DNA from: Melieria omissa
Taxonomy: Eukaryota > Arthropoda > Insecta > Diptera > Ulidiidae
Direction of reading: 5' to 3'
Length of the DNA: 64,000 nucleotides
NCBI GenBank assembly: GCA_963971225.1
Contig: OZ020267.1
Coordinates: 119,901,891 to 119,965,890 of the forward strand
Shown: one piece after another, positions 11,673 through 23,953 of the stretch
Numbering within the stretch: the first letter of the stretch is position 1
Layout: each line of letters starts with the position of its first letter
The notes under the pieces: generated by a model
Told to the model about the DNA's origin: nothing
Database searches by the model: none
What the model saw: only the letters and a program-made list of their open reading frames with translations
Made by a program: the position numbers and the translations under genes

Positions 11673-12640
11673 TTTTCTTGCGCGAGTGGCAGTTAGAGGT
11701 TAGAATCGATTGTCAATGAATGTTTGATCTCCTTTTTGTGTTTAACTAACAAATCACTTATTATTACGCACTTTTTATTTTTAACACACAATGCCCTGTT
11801 TATAAGAGCACTTTGTTACTTGGGTTGCAAATTGCAATTGTGTTTTTATTTGCTATTTTAACTCAACAAGAGCACATTTGCTTTGTTGTTTGCCGATGTA
11901 ATCGGTTTTATGCTTTTTAACTCGCACAGCACAAGTTTCCCGTGTTCTAGAAAGGCGCTGTTGAGATGACAGCTCGATTATGTATCAGATCATCGACTCG
12001 CTCTCCATCGGTTGGCAATTATCCGTTAATTAGTTCCTATATGAACCTTTGTAGACTTTTATTGTGGTAATTTTAAGCAGCGACACCTATGCAGAGCGAC
12101 GGCACTGGAAATGTCCGCGCCACTTAGTTGAACGCGACTCCGATTTTCCGTTTACGACGTGCGCGTTTGAAAACGGCGATTACTGAAATGCGTATCTTCC
12201 TCGCTTGTGTACAGATAATAAAACACTGAAGTCGACTGCTCGCACCGACTCCCTCAAAACTCACTCAGCACTAAGTCAACTGCCGATAGCGGCTTGCAGC
12301 ACACCGCAGTAGCCAGCCAGTCGTTCAGTCACTGAGTTGCTGATAAATGTCTACCAAACGGGCATTCCACCACCAAGTTGGTGGCGCGCAATGTCGGCTA
12401 CCAGACCGAGACCTTCGTCAGTCGCTTAGTTGCACTTCAATTTCAGTTCCCAATTCAAGATGGTTCGCGGGTCCGTCTCCGTCTCTGTCGCCGGCCGCAG
12501 CCGTGTCGTTCGCTCTTGTTCAGTTCATGCGCGCCGGCTGTCAGCTAGCCCCGCCTTGGCTTTGGGTTGGCTGCCCGGCACATAGCGAGCATATTGTTCA
12601 TCGGCGCACTCACTCATTTGTGGAGTAGAAATCGCTAAAT
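11673..12640 (-). promoter_or_regulatory. caudal 5' UTR and proximal promoter region
   Basis: Immediately upstream of the caudal start, this relatively GC-rich stretch has no convincing ORF. The region should hold the 5' untranslated leader and core promoter. On the minus strand, TCAGTG initiator-like sites occur near 12226 and 12320, and a TATAAA (about 11799-11804) lies closer in. I cannot decide which is used. Drosophila caudal is known to have more than one promoter, and its zygotic one depends on a downstream promoter element. Confidence 0.4.
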
Positions 12641-13094
12641 GGCCGCAGGTATGGCCACATAAGTTCAGCTCATCGTCGGCACGTCCGTGAGGGCAATTAG
12701 AAGAGGTAACAGGCGTGGATTGGAACCATTTTCATGTCAGTTGCGTCGCCGTGGAAATGCTTAGTTTTTGTTTTAGATTTCCTAAGTTTTGCTTACGGGC
12801 TAATTATTTGCAGGCATTATGTAATTATGGGCCATAAACAGAGTGAGCTCAACTGAAGTCAGAAATTTCATAAAAATCATGCGAACAAAAGTTTCCGTAT
12901 TAAGATCTTTATTTGCTTTAATTGCTTACATGAATGTACGCGTGTACGTGCAATTATTTTTATGAATTGGAATGCAACATTTTCGAATGTAAATGAAATG
13001 CACGCAGTGCCGCTCCGAGTCGAACATACGCTAATCAATCAAAATTTGCAGTTTTCACTACACTGCAACCCAAATATCCCAGTAAAAACTACAA
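12641..13094. other. intergenic, nothing recognised
   Basis: AT-rich DNA between the caudal upstream region and the copia fragment. I see no gene, RNA or transposon end in it. Confidence 0.4.
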
Positions 13095-13282
13095 ACAGTT
13101 TCATCGGCAAAAAAACAAGCAACAAAAAAAGTGTCGAACAATGCTCTTTCTACTACCGAGGCAGAATATATGGCACTGTCTGCAGCAACTCAAGAAGTTC
13201 TATGGATTCGAGTGGGAAAAGCGAATTATCTGTCACAATGGAAGTGCAACTATAGTTTTCATCAACAAACAGATATACTATA

Positions 13283-13872
13283 GGGTGTTTTTTTTAGAGG
13301 TTTGTTTTTTGAATAGAGATAAAACTGGCATTTTGTGGTCAAATCTGGCAACTCTAATGTCATTTATGTTCAGTTTGGTTTGCCATTTCATCATGAACAG
13401 GTTGACAAAAGAACAACGCTTGCAAATCGTGCAAATTTATTTCGAAAATAATGGTTCAGTTCGCGAAGTTTCCATTTTATGGTCGACATAATCGTCCATC
13501 AGAGCAATTAATTCGGTTAACCATGGGTCGTTTTCGCACTACGTTTACTCTATGTGATAATACGCATCCGCAGAGACGTCGAACAGTGCGCACCGAAGAA
13601 ACAATTGCCGCTGTAGAGCAAAATGTTGAAGAGGACCCGAATGAATCGATTCGCCACCGTGCACAGCAATTGGAGCTTTGTCCATCAACTGAAAATTGGA
13701 CCTGTAGAATTGGCTTTATTCGAGCCAGCCGCGGCGGCCCCTTGCCCGAAATCATATTTAAGCATTAATGGCATAAAATTATCCTTCGAATAAAGCCAAA
13801 TTGATGGACATTAAAACGATTTTCTTGTGTTTTATTTCAATTCGAAGTTCTATACCTCTAAAAAAAACACCC
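13283..13872 (+). mobile_element. internally deleted Tc1/mariner-type element
   Basis: Perfect inverted ends GGGTGTTTTTTTTAGAGGT (from 13283) and its complement ending at 13872, each flanked by TA, define a 590-bp element. Inside, an ORF starting at 13394 (MNRLTKEQRLQIVQIYFENN) gives the N-terminal helix-turn-helix of an insect IS630/Tc1/mariner transposase. The last codons before a TAA at 13766-13768 (LPEIIFKH) are the typical C-terminus of the same family. The catalytic centre is deleted. Confidence 0.9.
13394..13768 (+). pseudogene. Tc1/mariner transposase remnant
   Basis: The N-terminal DNA-binding part is read in two overlapping frames: one begins at 13394, the other continues through RPSEQLIRLTMGRFRTTFTL and RRTVRTEETIAAVEQNV. 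A junction near 13690 then joins it to the extreme C-terminus. At least one frameshift plus the large internal deletion make it inactive. Confidence 0.85.
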
Positions 13873-13990
13873 TACAGTATGCATGATCAGACGGAAACAT
13901 CCATCAGATCGCTATCATTTTACATTGGAGAAAAAAGGAAGTTAACTTTGCGAATACAAAAGCAATATTTCAAGATTGACGTCGGTGTTA

Positions 13991-16900
13991 CCGACTTTGG
14001 TTTATTGATGTGCATCCCGATGAGGATGTCGTAAGACATCCGTTATCGAAATGAAAAATATTTGTGAAAAAGAAAACTTTGGTTTATATTATCTTTAAAT
14101 CCTCTGGTTTAAACAATTTTATTTTAAAAATATACATACGTAACTCGTTATGAAAACTGGTATATGTGGGAGTAAAAAAGCACAAATTTTTATGAAAATA
14201 ATGTCACGTAAAATACAAATTCGTGTTTGTTACATGCGTGTTAATTATGTATGCAAGTGTAAGTTACATGGAAGATTTTTGAAGCGATATCCATCCACTC
14301 AAAGTTGGAGAAAATAAGTACAAGAAAACTACAAATTGCGCCACAATTGCTTGGGTTGCTCCTAGTCCTGCAGGATGTGGGGCCGGCAATACTTACTCCA
14401 AATATACTTCTTTATGGGGGAGGGGGTAAGGGTTTCAGCATAAAAGAACACTTTTTGTATGAATGCATGGATTGGTCAAATTTATTTAAACCTTTTGTAC
14501 ATTATTAAGCATACTTTTAACATACTTTTAACAATATTCTGTAATTTTTTTATGCAGAAATATTACAAAACAAGCCGGTGACAGAGCTTGCCCCAGAACG
14601 TCTTTGATAAAATACAATTTGCGGTGTTCACTGTATCTCTGTCGGAAATTATCTGAAATCAAAAACCATTAAAATTTAGTCAAAGTATTATCAAATCCTC
14701 CTCCCAACGTTCTCCGATTATTTTTTTCTTTTAAAAATTTTTGGTGGCCATCTAAAGTGTAAACTGCTATTTTCCTCGAAAAATTTCGCCATTTTGTTGG
14801 AGGGAAACCCCCTTAATGTAAAAAAAAAATTGTTACTAAACGTTGGGGGGAGGTATTTTATATGTAGAAAATGTGTACCAAGTTTCAAATGAATCGGTTT
14901 AGTAGTTTTTAAATGACAGTGAACACGGACTTTGAAAAAGTAGTTTTGAGACCAGAACAATAGAAGCGAATAAGCTGTATACCTGCACTTAAGGACAGGG
15001 GACTAACTATATACCATACCTTCAAGAGCTTTGCTCCGATCGACTTAAAATTTTTAGAATATATTCTTGAAATGTTTAACAATAAGATAAGACAAAAAAA
15101 TTCGAAATTTTTCGAATGTGTAAACCCTTACCTCCCCTTAACACGTTGAGCCCGGCGCCGAATTTGCTGTCCTTTCAGTTCAGCCGGCAGCCGGCGAGGG
15201 ATACAATGTTGAGGGTATTTAGAATGTTTCAATAAATTTTATTAAAACTACATTTGACTTTAACTTTAATACTGTCGATTCCACGGAATACTCTACTTAT
15301 TCCATTCTGTTTCGGTCAACTACATTCATGAAATTTTTCTTGAATTTTCTTAGTTTAATGTTTAAGAAAAAATAAGAGAAAAATGGTATTGGGAGCATTT
15401 TAAATGTGGTTTGGAACTACGATATGAAATATAAACCAAGTGTTTTAAAGTTCGCCAAAAGATTTAACTGCAATCATAAGAGGAATGGCAAGTTTTATAA
15501 AATAAACATTATAAAGTTGATGCGAGTACACTTATCTAATAAAATATTTCTTGTTTTATATTCCGTGGTTCATGTATCACCACACCTCACAAATCTGCGT
15601 GTATCACTGCGTGCTAGTTGTGTGTAGAGATTAAATTTTTGGGGGGAACCCATATTACTACGCACAATGAAATAAACAGATATTTAGAGGAGTTAAACAA
15701 CAAAACCACCTTGCGTGCACCAATGGATGTATTAGTATGTTTAAGTTGAATATACAAAACAATGGTAACGGTAATCCTCCAAACATATTAAATATTTGTA
15801 TCATCATCATTCCGTATTTTAGTTTTGAAGAGTCCAACGGTCAATTGTTCGCTAAAAACTTTAAAGTGGACAAGAGTTGTTTGTTACCGTTGTGTACTAC
15901 GAAAAGATGTAATGTTTTGGACCTGAACATGCACTTAAAAGCATTTATCACATTTTTCATTGTGGGCCGAGCTATGCATATTCATCCATGCATACATTCG
16001 TATATGAAGTACTATATGTTTCGAAAGTCGGATTATTTCAACCCGGACACAATTTTAGCATCTGGATCGTTTCTAAAATAGTTTGTAAATGTGGTAAGGT
16101 TCTAGTGGGGTTTGAAAACGTAGTAAGGTTCTGGTGGAGTGCTTTGCAAATCGCCACTCAGCTTTGTTCTTTCTTTAACAGTTAATGGGCACATAGACTC
16201 GAATATGCATGTAAACACTGCAATCGATCAGTTTTTAATTTAACAATAAAAGCAATTTCCATTACTGAGACATTTAAAAGCGATTGGGTTTACGATTGCA
16301 AAGTGAAATCTTGATCAACGCCCGATGCTAATATCCCCAAACCATTATAAATGCGTATATCGTATGTATGTGGGTGTGTGCGTGCAAGAGTGCAGCGGTG
16401 CTTGTTGGCATGCTTTGTTGATGGAATTTAATTTGTCGTATTGACAAAGAGACTTTATCGCCGCAGCGGTAACCATAAAAGAGGAAACGAATACCGCGCT
16501 TGTCATCAAGACGGGCCATAAAACCGAAAACGCGGCGCGGCCAATTGAAGCGACAAAGACGGCTCCATTGGCGCAAGTGCAAGTGCGAGTACATTCGGCC
16601 AACTGCGACCGCGATCGCACTCCTACTTTTCGTCCCCAGCCAACACCACAGCACACTGCGGCGGAGGCGATCACATTTCGAGTACCTCGAAAACCCAATC
16701 GCTAATCACTCGAGCTTTATTGGTTCAATTAAAAAATCAAATACCTGCCAAACGCAATTCATACGTACAGTAAGTACAAGTAGGTTCAGGTAGGTGCCCC
16801 TTACTCCGCTACCTGAGGCGCGCTCCGTTCCGTGTTGTCCATCGTGCCCTGCAAAACTAATGCTCTTTATTTTGGGTGAAAATGAAAGTTTCCCGTTTTT

Positions 16901-18097
16901 TCCCCCTCTCTCAACTATTTTTGTATTCAAAAAACGTTGTGGCACCAACCGACAGACCGATCTCGGATGGACCGCTAATGACTTCGCCGTAACGTGCCCT
17001 TGTGCCCGTGTCTACGGTTGCATGACTTGCCGATGCATAGAACCATTCCCCACCCGAATGGCGGCGATTCGCTGGAATTTCGCAGGATCGCGGACTTCAG
17101 GTGTCGCACTTTCCTCCGGCGCTGACCCTGACGATGCGCGGTCGATGTCGCTGCAGCCGCCAACAAAAGCCACGCACACGGAATTTTCCCAAAAAACGAA
17201 CGCGATGTTCTTCTTTGTACACGCACGCCGTCCTTAATGGCAGCGCGATCTTTACGGCTTTTACGATCGCGCGAGGGCCTTTTGTTTGGTGTCCTTTTGC
17301 CGCGGCACACATTTATGCTAATCCGTCAGTTTGGGCGACTGTGCTCCTACCTGTTCGAGTTGTGCTTGTGCCGAAAACGCACAAATCCACGAAAACATCA
17401 CGCAGTATTGCAGTGCAGCAGTTGCCGCCTACAATCGCAACAACGTAAAACGCCGCCGTCTTTTTGTTTGGATTGAATTGCTTTAGTGCGGTCATTGAAG
17501 GTCATAAAGGGTTTTTTGGCCGGAGCACAGGCACCTCAAATTGGACTTGAAGTTCTAGGACACGGTCCGCGCCCGTAATTAGGCGCAAGGCCCTCAAAGC
17601 AACCGAGCCATGGATAACCAGGTCGATCTCACTAATTTTGTTGGTAAACAAAAGGTGTGTTTGTTGTGTGAATTTTCTTTGTGCCTCTGAATGTGTTTGA
17701 GATTATTTGCGCTTACTGTTCGCCCAAGAAGTCCCGCAGGCTCGAGACATTTTAATCACTGAAGGCTCTGTTGCGTTTATTGGGCATTTCATTATAAATA
17801 CTGCACATACATACATACAAACAATTCGAAGATATTTATTTTTTTAAATGTTAAATTTTGTGTTTAGAACAAAAACTAAAAGTCAGATGTGCACATTGAA
17901 TTAAACAGTTTTACACAAAGTGGCACATATTGAAAATCATGCAAGCTTTTTCAAAATTTTACTGCCAATTTCAAAATGGGTTTCTAAATAAACATTTGCA
18001 TTTTTGTACATTGAGCATAAAATAATAAGCATTCATTTTATATTGAACTTAAATCCTTTGGCATATCAAAATTCCTTCAAAGTCATATGTAGAAATA
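13991..18097. other. intergenic, no gene recognised
   Basis: About 4 kb without a convincing gene. 13991-16300 is AT-rich with only short fortuitous ORFs. 16330-17500 is distinctly more GC-balanced, with overlapping ORFs on both strands of similar length and no recognisable domain, so it is more likely regulatory or an untranslated exon than coding. 17500-18090 is AT-rich again. Confidence 0.4.
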
Positions 18098-18605
18098 CGT
18101 GGGTGGCCCGATAAGTACTTAGCCTACAAAAGAAAAACGAAAATTTTGGAAAAGTGGCGATATATTTCTCAACGTAGTCTCCTTTCAACTCGATACATTT
18201 GACCCAGCGATGCTCCAACTTCTTTAACCCGTCTGAAAAATACGTTTTCTGTAGGCCTCTGTGGCGACGGAGGCATGGAGGCCTCCCGGCGAGTGACTTT
18301 TTCAAGTTTGGAAACAAAAAGAAGTCACACGGGGCCAAATCTGGAGAATACGGTGGATGGGGCTGCTGTTCCTAATGCGACCAATTTGGCGAATCACCGA
18401 CCGTTATTGCTCTTTTTCCATTTTTCTAAAATCCGCGGACACGTTCGTTTCCACACGCGGTCAAAACAAAACTACAACAACAAATCCAATATGGCTGAAA
18501 TTTTGACAGTAGCCGTCTACGAGGATGTACTACACGATAGTAAATTTCTCTTACGATAGTGGCAACATCGGGCGGTGGGGCTAAGTACTTATCGGACTGC
18601 CCACG
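18098..18605 (-). mobile_element. internally deleted mariner (MITE-like)
   Basis: Inverted ends CGTGGGTGGCCCGATAAGTA (18098) and its near-complement ending CCCACG at 18605 are flanked by TA on both sides (18096-18097 and 18606-18607). Over 27 bp the ends differ at two or three positions. On the minus strand 18066-18338 encodes the mariner C-terminal motif MAPCDFFLFPNLKKSLAG with the following conserved helices. The rest of the transposase is absent. Confidence 0.9.
18145..18338 (-). pseudogene. mariner transposase C-terminal remnant
   Basis: Reading right to left, the ORF begins with APCDFFLFPNLKKSLAG, which holds the last catalytic Asp of mariner DD34D transposases, and ends with LEHRWVKCIELKGDYVEK, the usual C-terminal block. 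The upstream two thirds of the protein have been deleted, with the left part of the element running directly into the terminal repeat. Confidence 0.88.
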
Positions 18606-18607
18606 TA

Positions 18608-20174
18608 TATAATCGGGCAATGCAAATGGTAAGCCAAATTAAGCTCAATTTTGGTAAATTATTATTGTTGATATACATATCTATGTGATATTTTTGTCCA
18701 CATGTTAGATCGTTTCAGTTAATCTCAAACTAACGCAACGTGTCGATTAAATTGGGCAATTTTAACAATGGATCGCAGAATCAAAAGAAAAGAAGTGTAG
18801 TAAAAATAAGGTAAAGGAAACCATATTTTCAGAAGATGTAAATGAGATAGAAGAATATAAAATAAACAACGGTCTGGTGTTGAAACAAAACTGATCTATT
18901 TCTCCTGCAATCGTTTAAAAATAATTTTGGAAAAATGTCAAGCAGAAATTGTATCATTAGCAAGAATTTACAATAAAATACGTCACATGAGGAAAAATTT
19001 CGATTTAGAAAATTACTCTAATATTTTCATTTTTTTGATTGCACAGCAGTCCACTACCAATAGAAGTATTTATTATATAATATGTCGCATGTAAGTATCC
19101 CCTGTTATTTATCCCTTGTTTCATAATAAGTTAGTTATTACATTAAATAACTTATTTTCTAATTGTTGGTGTTCTGAGTTTTAAAAATCGTATACATATT
19201 AAAGTTATGCTATGCGGATTTTCTCCCATCAAAATCTTATCTTTTAATTTATACTTCGTAAACCAAAGCATAAAGTTTTAGGGGAACAGGTTTAGGCATC
19301 AGTAAAACCCTTACAAGTTTGTTCCGGACCACGTTTTCCGGATAACGTTTTGCATAATGTCATTAGCTCTCGACTGACTGGCCTTTGCTCCAAAAAATGT
19401 GCGACAGGAAAAGTACACATTGCATCGATTTTCGGCTAACTTCCTCGTACCTTCAGAGTAATTCTTGTCAAAAATATCTTATTTGAGAGAAGGAAACAGC
19501 GAATGATTAATTTTAACTGTGCTTTTATGGAGGAGACATCAAACAATCGAATTACTCAATATAAAAACTTTCTCCGACAATTACGGGTTAAGCAAAATAT
19601 AACCTCTTATAAACACAAATTTAAGCAAACCTTCACCTCTTGAGCCTAAATTGTCATTGCAATGCACGATCAGAGTTACCGTTGTGTTGGCACGTGTCAT
19701 GACCCTCACGCATACTCAGCATAGAAGTGTCATGACGCCTATGGTGGCAAAATGCCAGCCAGAGAAACCGCACGCAGAATGAAGAACGCTGCAACACTTT
19801 GTTGCCGATAGTATCCCACTTCGGCAGTGTGTTAAACGCGCTTGTCCAACTTCTGGCCTGCCGCCCGAACTGCGCGCATCTTGGCCATTTCCACCATATT
19901 GTAAAAGTTGTTCTTGCCTAGTCTGGAACACTCCAATTATCAGGAGCAACGAATAAGTGAGGCGTGTACTGGCACCGAGTGCGAAACACAAAAACATTTG
20001 CGCTGAAGCCGTCGGCCCTGGAAACAGAATCTTGTCCTGCACAGGCCTAATCCTTTTCAGCTACTTGGGCTGTTCACTCATACAGTCGCGTGTGGACGAT
20101 GATAACATTGTTATTTTTAACCTGTAGGCTCTGTAGTTATTTTCAACCTTTTAATAATTACCTAATAATAGTAA
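18608..20174. other. intergenic, one unassigned ORF
   Basis: Mostly AT-rich. A 108-codon minus-strand ORF at 19716-20042 has a hydrophobic segment near its start (MFLCFALG, then YSLLLIIGVFQ) and a Gly/Arg/Gln-rich end. I do not recognise it, and it lacks any supporting splice or domain context, so I leave it as unassigned rather than call a gene. Confidence 0.35.
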
Positions 20175-20370
20175 CTGACGGGCACGACAGCCCGATTACG
20201 ATTACGCTAGCCTAGTGCGTGCCAATTTGTACAGGGTTGGAAGGGACCTACAGTTTTATGCCGATTCCGAACGGCGAGTTGGGAGCTTTTTCATAGGCAA
20301 TTTTACTCTCAGGGGTTTGCCATTTCCTGCTGAGAGGACACCCGCCGAACCTTTTACACGTATTAAATAC
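20175..20370 (-). repeat. SINE copy B
   Basis: On the minus strand this matches the body of the SINE at 25876-26139, including CGGCATAAAACTGTAGGT and the tail ATCGGGCTGTCGTGCC. It also extends further upstream (TCCTCTCAGCAGGAAATGGC) than copy A. The tRNA-like head with A and B boxes is not present. Confidence 0.72.
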
Positions 20371-21223
20371 CCTACAAGACACACTGTGTCGATGTTAAGC
20401 TTTTAGTGCCCATACCTAAATAAATATATCAATATGTCAACTAATTTTTAAGTAAACAAAGAAGGAAACGACGATTTGTAAGACATACAAATTGAAGAAA
20501 ACCAACTCTCGTTTATTGCTTTACGGTCCATTCGAAGATATTCCAGACAATATGCATCTCCTTCAAGGTAATTCAATGGTAATTGGGAACTCCAAACACT
20601 GACAGTCAGCATTTGATTTGTCCGATTCATACTTCCGGCCCAGTTGAGTTCAGTAGCTGCAATTTACACCATTGACAAGAGATATTGAAGAGATACTATA
20701 AACCAGAGACCTGAAATAATTGTTAGCCATATTTTTGGAACAAATAAAATGACCCTTAAATTAAGAAATTTCTATAAATATTGCTTTATAATAATTATTC
20801 TCAATAAGAAATTTTTTACGTGGCCAGTAACTATTATCATGTAATAAATATTTTTGAGTTGCATAGTAATTTGCAAATAAAAAGAAATTGCAAGTTTTAC
20901 TGTCGTAGGGCAATAGGTAGGAAGCAAGGTAGAAATAGGTCTAGGGGAAGAAGGTAGGTAGGAAGAAAGGCAAGGAAAAGGTCCTGGAGGGAAGGCGGTG
21001 GAACTAATGAGAAACAATTTCTTTTTCGTTCTCAATAATGCTTATTTTGGCAATTGGTTTCTACGTTGCTTCATAACTTTCATTTATGACTTTTGTATTA
21101 ACGTTACTGTTCACAACTTTTATTTATAATTTTTTTAATTAACGTTGCCGACAACTATTATTTTAAAAACAAAATTTTTTGGTATGTATTGATTTTTAAT
21201 TGTTTCAAATTGACAAACGCAAA
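20371..21223. other. intergenic, nothing recognised
   Basis: AT-rich sequence with a purine-rich AGGTAGG stretch near 20930-20990. No gene or transposon termini seen. Confidence 0.4.
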
Positions 21224-21227
21224 TTAA

Positions 21228-21866
21228 GGGGGGTTTCTACCTTGTGCGGTCAAAAAATCGATTGTTTTTTCATGCATTTTTGGATTAATACATGATTGTA
21301 GAATACGTTCCCAAAATTTGAAGTTGAAATCTTTCGAATTACGGAAGCAATTTATCGAAACAGGTAGCGATGTCGAGCGCGCCGAGTACTGAAGCAAAAC
21401 TTTGAACGCGTTTTTCTCAAAACTACATTTTTTGACCTTGCAGAAGTGATTTAGGCCACACGAGTTGAGCAATAGCTACGAAATTTTAAACAGTCATTTA
21501 TCAAGGTATTAGCTATGGCCCGAACTAGGATCTTCAAGAAATAATAATTTTTTTTCATTAAAAATAGAAATTTGTATTGAAAAAAGTAGGTAAAAATTGA
21601 GTTTTTTAGTCAAAATCGCATATATCCTTCATTTTTCATTTTTTTGTTTTTTAATCCTAGTTCCAGCCATAGACAAAAGGAAAGAGAATAAGAAAAAATT
21701 TCATTTTTGTGTTTCAAGTCATCTGAAACAGCGGCAGGACTTCCGCGAGTAAGGAAGTCCTGCCGCCATTGCTCGAAAAATTTTCCAGTGTTTATCTTAA
21801 AAACCTTCCCATCAACAATTAAAAAAAAAAACATGTTTTCTCGGCCGCACAAGGTAGAAACCTGCC
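21228..21866. mobile_element. TTAA MITE, GGGGG-type ends (family 1)
   Basis: TTAA flanks (21224-21227 and 21867-21870) enclose inverted ends GGGGGGTTTCTACCTTGTGC / GCACAAGGTAGAAACCTGCC, about 20 bp with two mismatches. TTAA duplication with purine-starting ends fits the Kolobok group better than piggyBac, whose ends start CCC. It shares the internal block AACGCGTTTTTCTCAAAAC with the MITE at 45392-46120. No transposase is encoded. Confidence 0.8.
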
Positions 21867-21870
21867 TTAA

Positions 21871-22483
21871 AGTCTAAACGATGCAGAAATAGATGTGTCG
21901 GAGTGCGTAAAAGTGCGAGAAATAAAAATAACAGAGGGGAGGTAGCAGACTAAATGTTTTGAGTGGCATCATTAAAAGTAAATACATATGTATGTATTTG
22001 CAACATGTGTATAAGTGTGTAAACAGAGGACATGTAATTCCTGTAGGAATCGTCATTAAATTTTAAAATAGGTACATAGTTTGAAGTTAATTGCTTAACT
22101 TAACTTAGCTTGGCAACAACTGACTAAGTATTTTAACTGTAAGTCAATCTTATCTGTTTTGTTACCATTCAATTATTTTATCAATTGGAGTGCAACTAGT
22201 TGAACAAAATTTGCTACGCGAAATAACTTTTAAATTCAGCTTACCAATTATCTTTAGAGCAAACACAAAAGTCGGAATATTTCCTGATCGAATTGGCCTG
22301 CCTGACACAAGGTTCACCCAAGGAGCAAAGCGAATAGGACATCTTAAATCCCAAATATAGCAATAAAGCAAGTGTTTCTGTCTTTTATTTAACATTTTGT
22401 TCGAATTTATGAGTATTGAACATTTATTTAATATTTATTACATGTATTATAGGAGACGCCCTCTATCCCCTCCATTGCAAGAA
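21871..22483. other. intergenic, nothing recognised
   Basis: AT-rich spacer between a TTAA MITE and a non-LTR retrotransposon. No gene seen. Confidence 0.4.
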
Positions 22484-23815
22484 AGGTAGGTAGGTAGGTA
22501 GCCATAACTGGTTGGCCACGAGCAGCCACACATAGACCCTTGGATGCCAGATGGATATCCATTTACGAGTTATAGTAGTGATCCGTGAGAATGCGAGTGT
22601 TTTTGGAAAACTTCAGCAACCGCTTTAGGCCTATCATCGCCGCTTCCGCTAATCCGGTGAACTCAGGTGCTTCTAAGATTGCCAAGCGCTGTCTTGAGAT
22701 GGCGGGGCAACGGCAGAGGATATGCTCTAATGTCTCCAGAGCATCGTTCCCAGCACATTCTGCAACTTTCCCTGTCCGTCAAACCCATCCTATTCGCATG
22801 AACTGCTAGCAGGCAGTGCCCTGTTACGCCTATGACGGTTCTACAGTCTGAACGGGGTAGTCAAATCACGAAGTTTGTGCAATCACGAAGGTGTTTAGGC
22901 TCCTTCACCTAGCCTCTGCCTTTCTTTTCATGCTGTTTTCCAAGTCTTTATAGAAAGTGCGAAGTGGCATCAGCACCCTTACGATTTGCTCAGCTGGAAG
23001 GCTGACACCACTTTTGGCAATTGTGTCCACTGCCTCATTTCCCTCTATGCCTTTGTGCCCTGGCACCCAAAAGATATGAAGCTTGCAGGTTACGGCTAGC
23101 CTTTCCATTGTTGCCCGGCATTCTTGGACATTTTTGGATGATATGCAGTTGGACACAATAGCCTTAACTGCCGCCTGGCTGTCTATGTAAAAATTTATCT
23201 TCGTGTTTACCGTTGCAAGCGAGCTCCGCGGCTTTCCTAGCAGTGAACACTTCTGCCTGAAACACACTAGAGTAGTGGGGTAGTCTGTATGATTCGCTGA
23301 TGCTCAGCTCCGAGCAGTATACTCCAGCTCCAACTCCCTCCATCTTGGAGCCATCAGTAAATTTGTTGATCGTCTCTCTCGATCGTCGTTTTGATACAAT
23401 TTCCAAAGTTCAGGGTTGGAGTCATGTATTGTAGCAAAATTTGCTACAGTACCATTCCCAACTGAACTATGTCCGAAACTGTTACCATGAACTGCTTTGT
23501 GGCCATTTGCCTCCCTGCGGATTTAGCTGCAAGATGCTCCGCAAAGAGGTCAATAGGCGGCAGATCAAGGATTTTGTTTAGTGCTGGTGTAGGAGTCGGC
23601 TTTACTGCACCCGATATACAAAGTGCTGCAAGGCGCTGGACTTTCTCTAAGAGTTTGTGGTATGTAGTTTTATTTACTGCGGGCCACCAAACCAAAGTAC
23701 CGTAGAGTAGCATTGGTCTTACTATAGCCGTATAGCACCAATGCATGAGCGAGTTAGTAACGCCAAGCATCTTTTTACATGCACAAGAAAGATAATTTTC
23801 TTTTAAATTGATAAA
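22484..23815 (-). mobile_element. 5'-truncated non-LTR retrotransposon, LOA/I-like
   Basis: On the minus strand this contains, in order, the thumb end of a reverse transcriptase (23444-23815: MHWCYTAIVRPMLLYGTLVW, then KVQRLAALCISGAV), an RNase H domain with acidic motifs TDGSK, QAEVFTARKAAE, IDSQAAVKAI and WVPGHKGIEGNEAVD (about 22960-23360), and a C-terminal zinc-knuckle-like end (about 22570-22830). It finishes in a (CTAC)n tail at 22484-22501. Several frame changes and the missing 5' end make it dead. The presence of RNase H after the RT points to the I/LOA/R1 assemblage. Confidence 0.88.
22905..23406 (-). pseudogene. non-LTR retrotransposon RNase H domain
   Basis: Two overlapping frames together cover an RNase H fold: the Asp of TDGSK, the Glu of FQAEVFTARKAAE, the Asp of FYIDSQAAVKAI and the final Asp in WVPGHKGIEGNEAVDTIAK are all present. 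A frameshift near 23210-23260 splits it. Confidence 0.85.
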
Positions 23816-23888
23816 TTAATTTGATCTGATACTTTCCAAAATTTTGGTAATAAAGTAGTAAATACATGTTAGCAATTTCTTTTAAAAA

Positions 23889-23953
23889 AATCCCGAAAAT
23901 CCGGGGATAAGAGAATTTGAAAATGTCCGGGATCCCGGATTGCGACACCTAGT
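23889..23953 (-). mobile_element. hAT-like terminus fragment
   Basis: Read on the minus strand, CTAGGTGTCGCAATCCGGGA begins a stretch with repeated (T)CCCGGGAT units. The element at 60601 starts CTAGGCATCGCAATCCCGGG and carries the same CCCGGGATTTTCGGGAT repeats, so both are ends of one family. Confidence 0.6.

Larger units (their letters stand above)
13095..13990 (+). pseudogene. Ty1/copia RNase H fragment, split by a Tc1/mariner insertion
   Basis: The frame around 13098-13230 encodes the copia RNase H signature ALSTTEAEYMALSAATQEVL, the C-terminal domain of a Ty1/copia polyprotein. The similarity stops at 13282, where a TA-flanked element (13283-13872) begins, and resumes after it (13873 to about 13990), where the HDQTETSIRSLSFYIGEK stretch corresponds to the usual 'TKHIDI..HFIREK' end of this domain. 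Frame changes occur and there are no LTRs nearby, so this is a short dead fragment. Confidence 0.8.

Noticed and set aside
11194..11696. Plus-strand ORFs opposite the caudal exon
   Set aside because: They are antisense shadows of a GC-rich coding exon; the minus-strand frame matches Caudal residue by residue.
15128..15200. TTAACACGTTGAGCCCGGCGCC as a piggyBac-like end
   Set aside because: No matching inverted partner followed by TTAA was found nearby.
16328..17495. Overlapping ORFs of 60-147 codons on both strands
   Set aside because: Equal opportunity on both strands, no domain, no consistent splice structure; explained by higher GC content.
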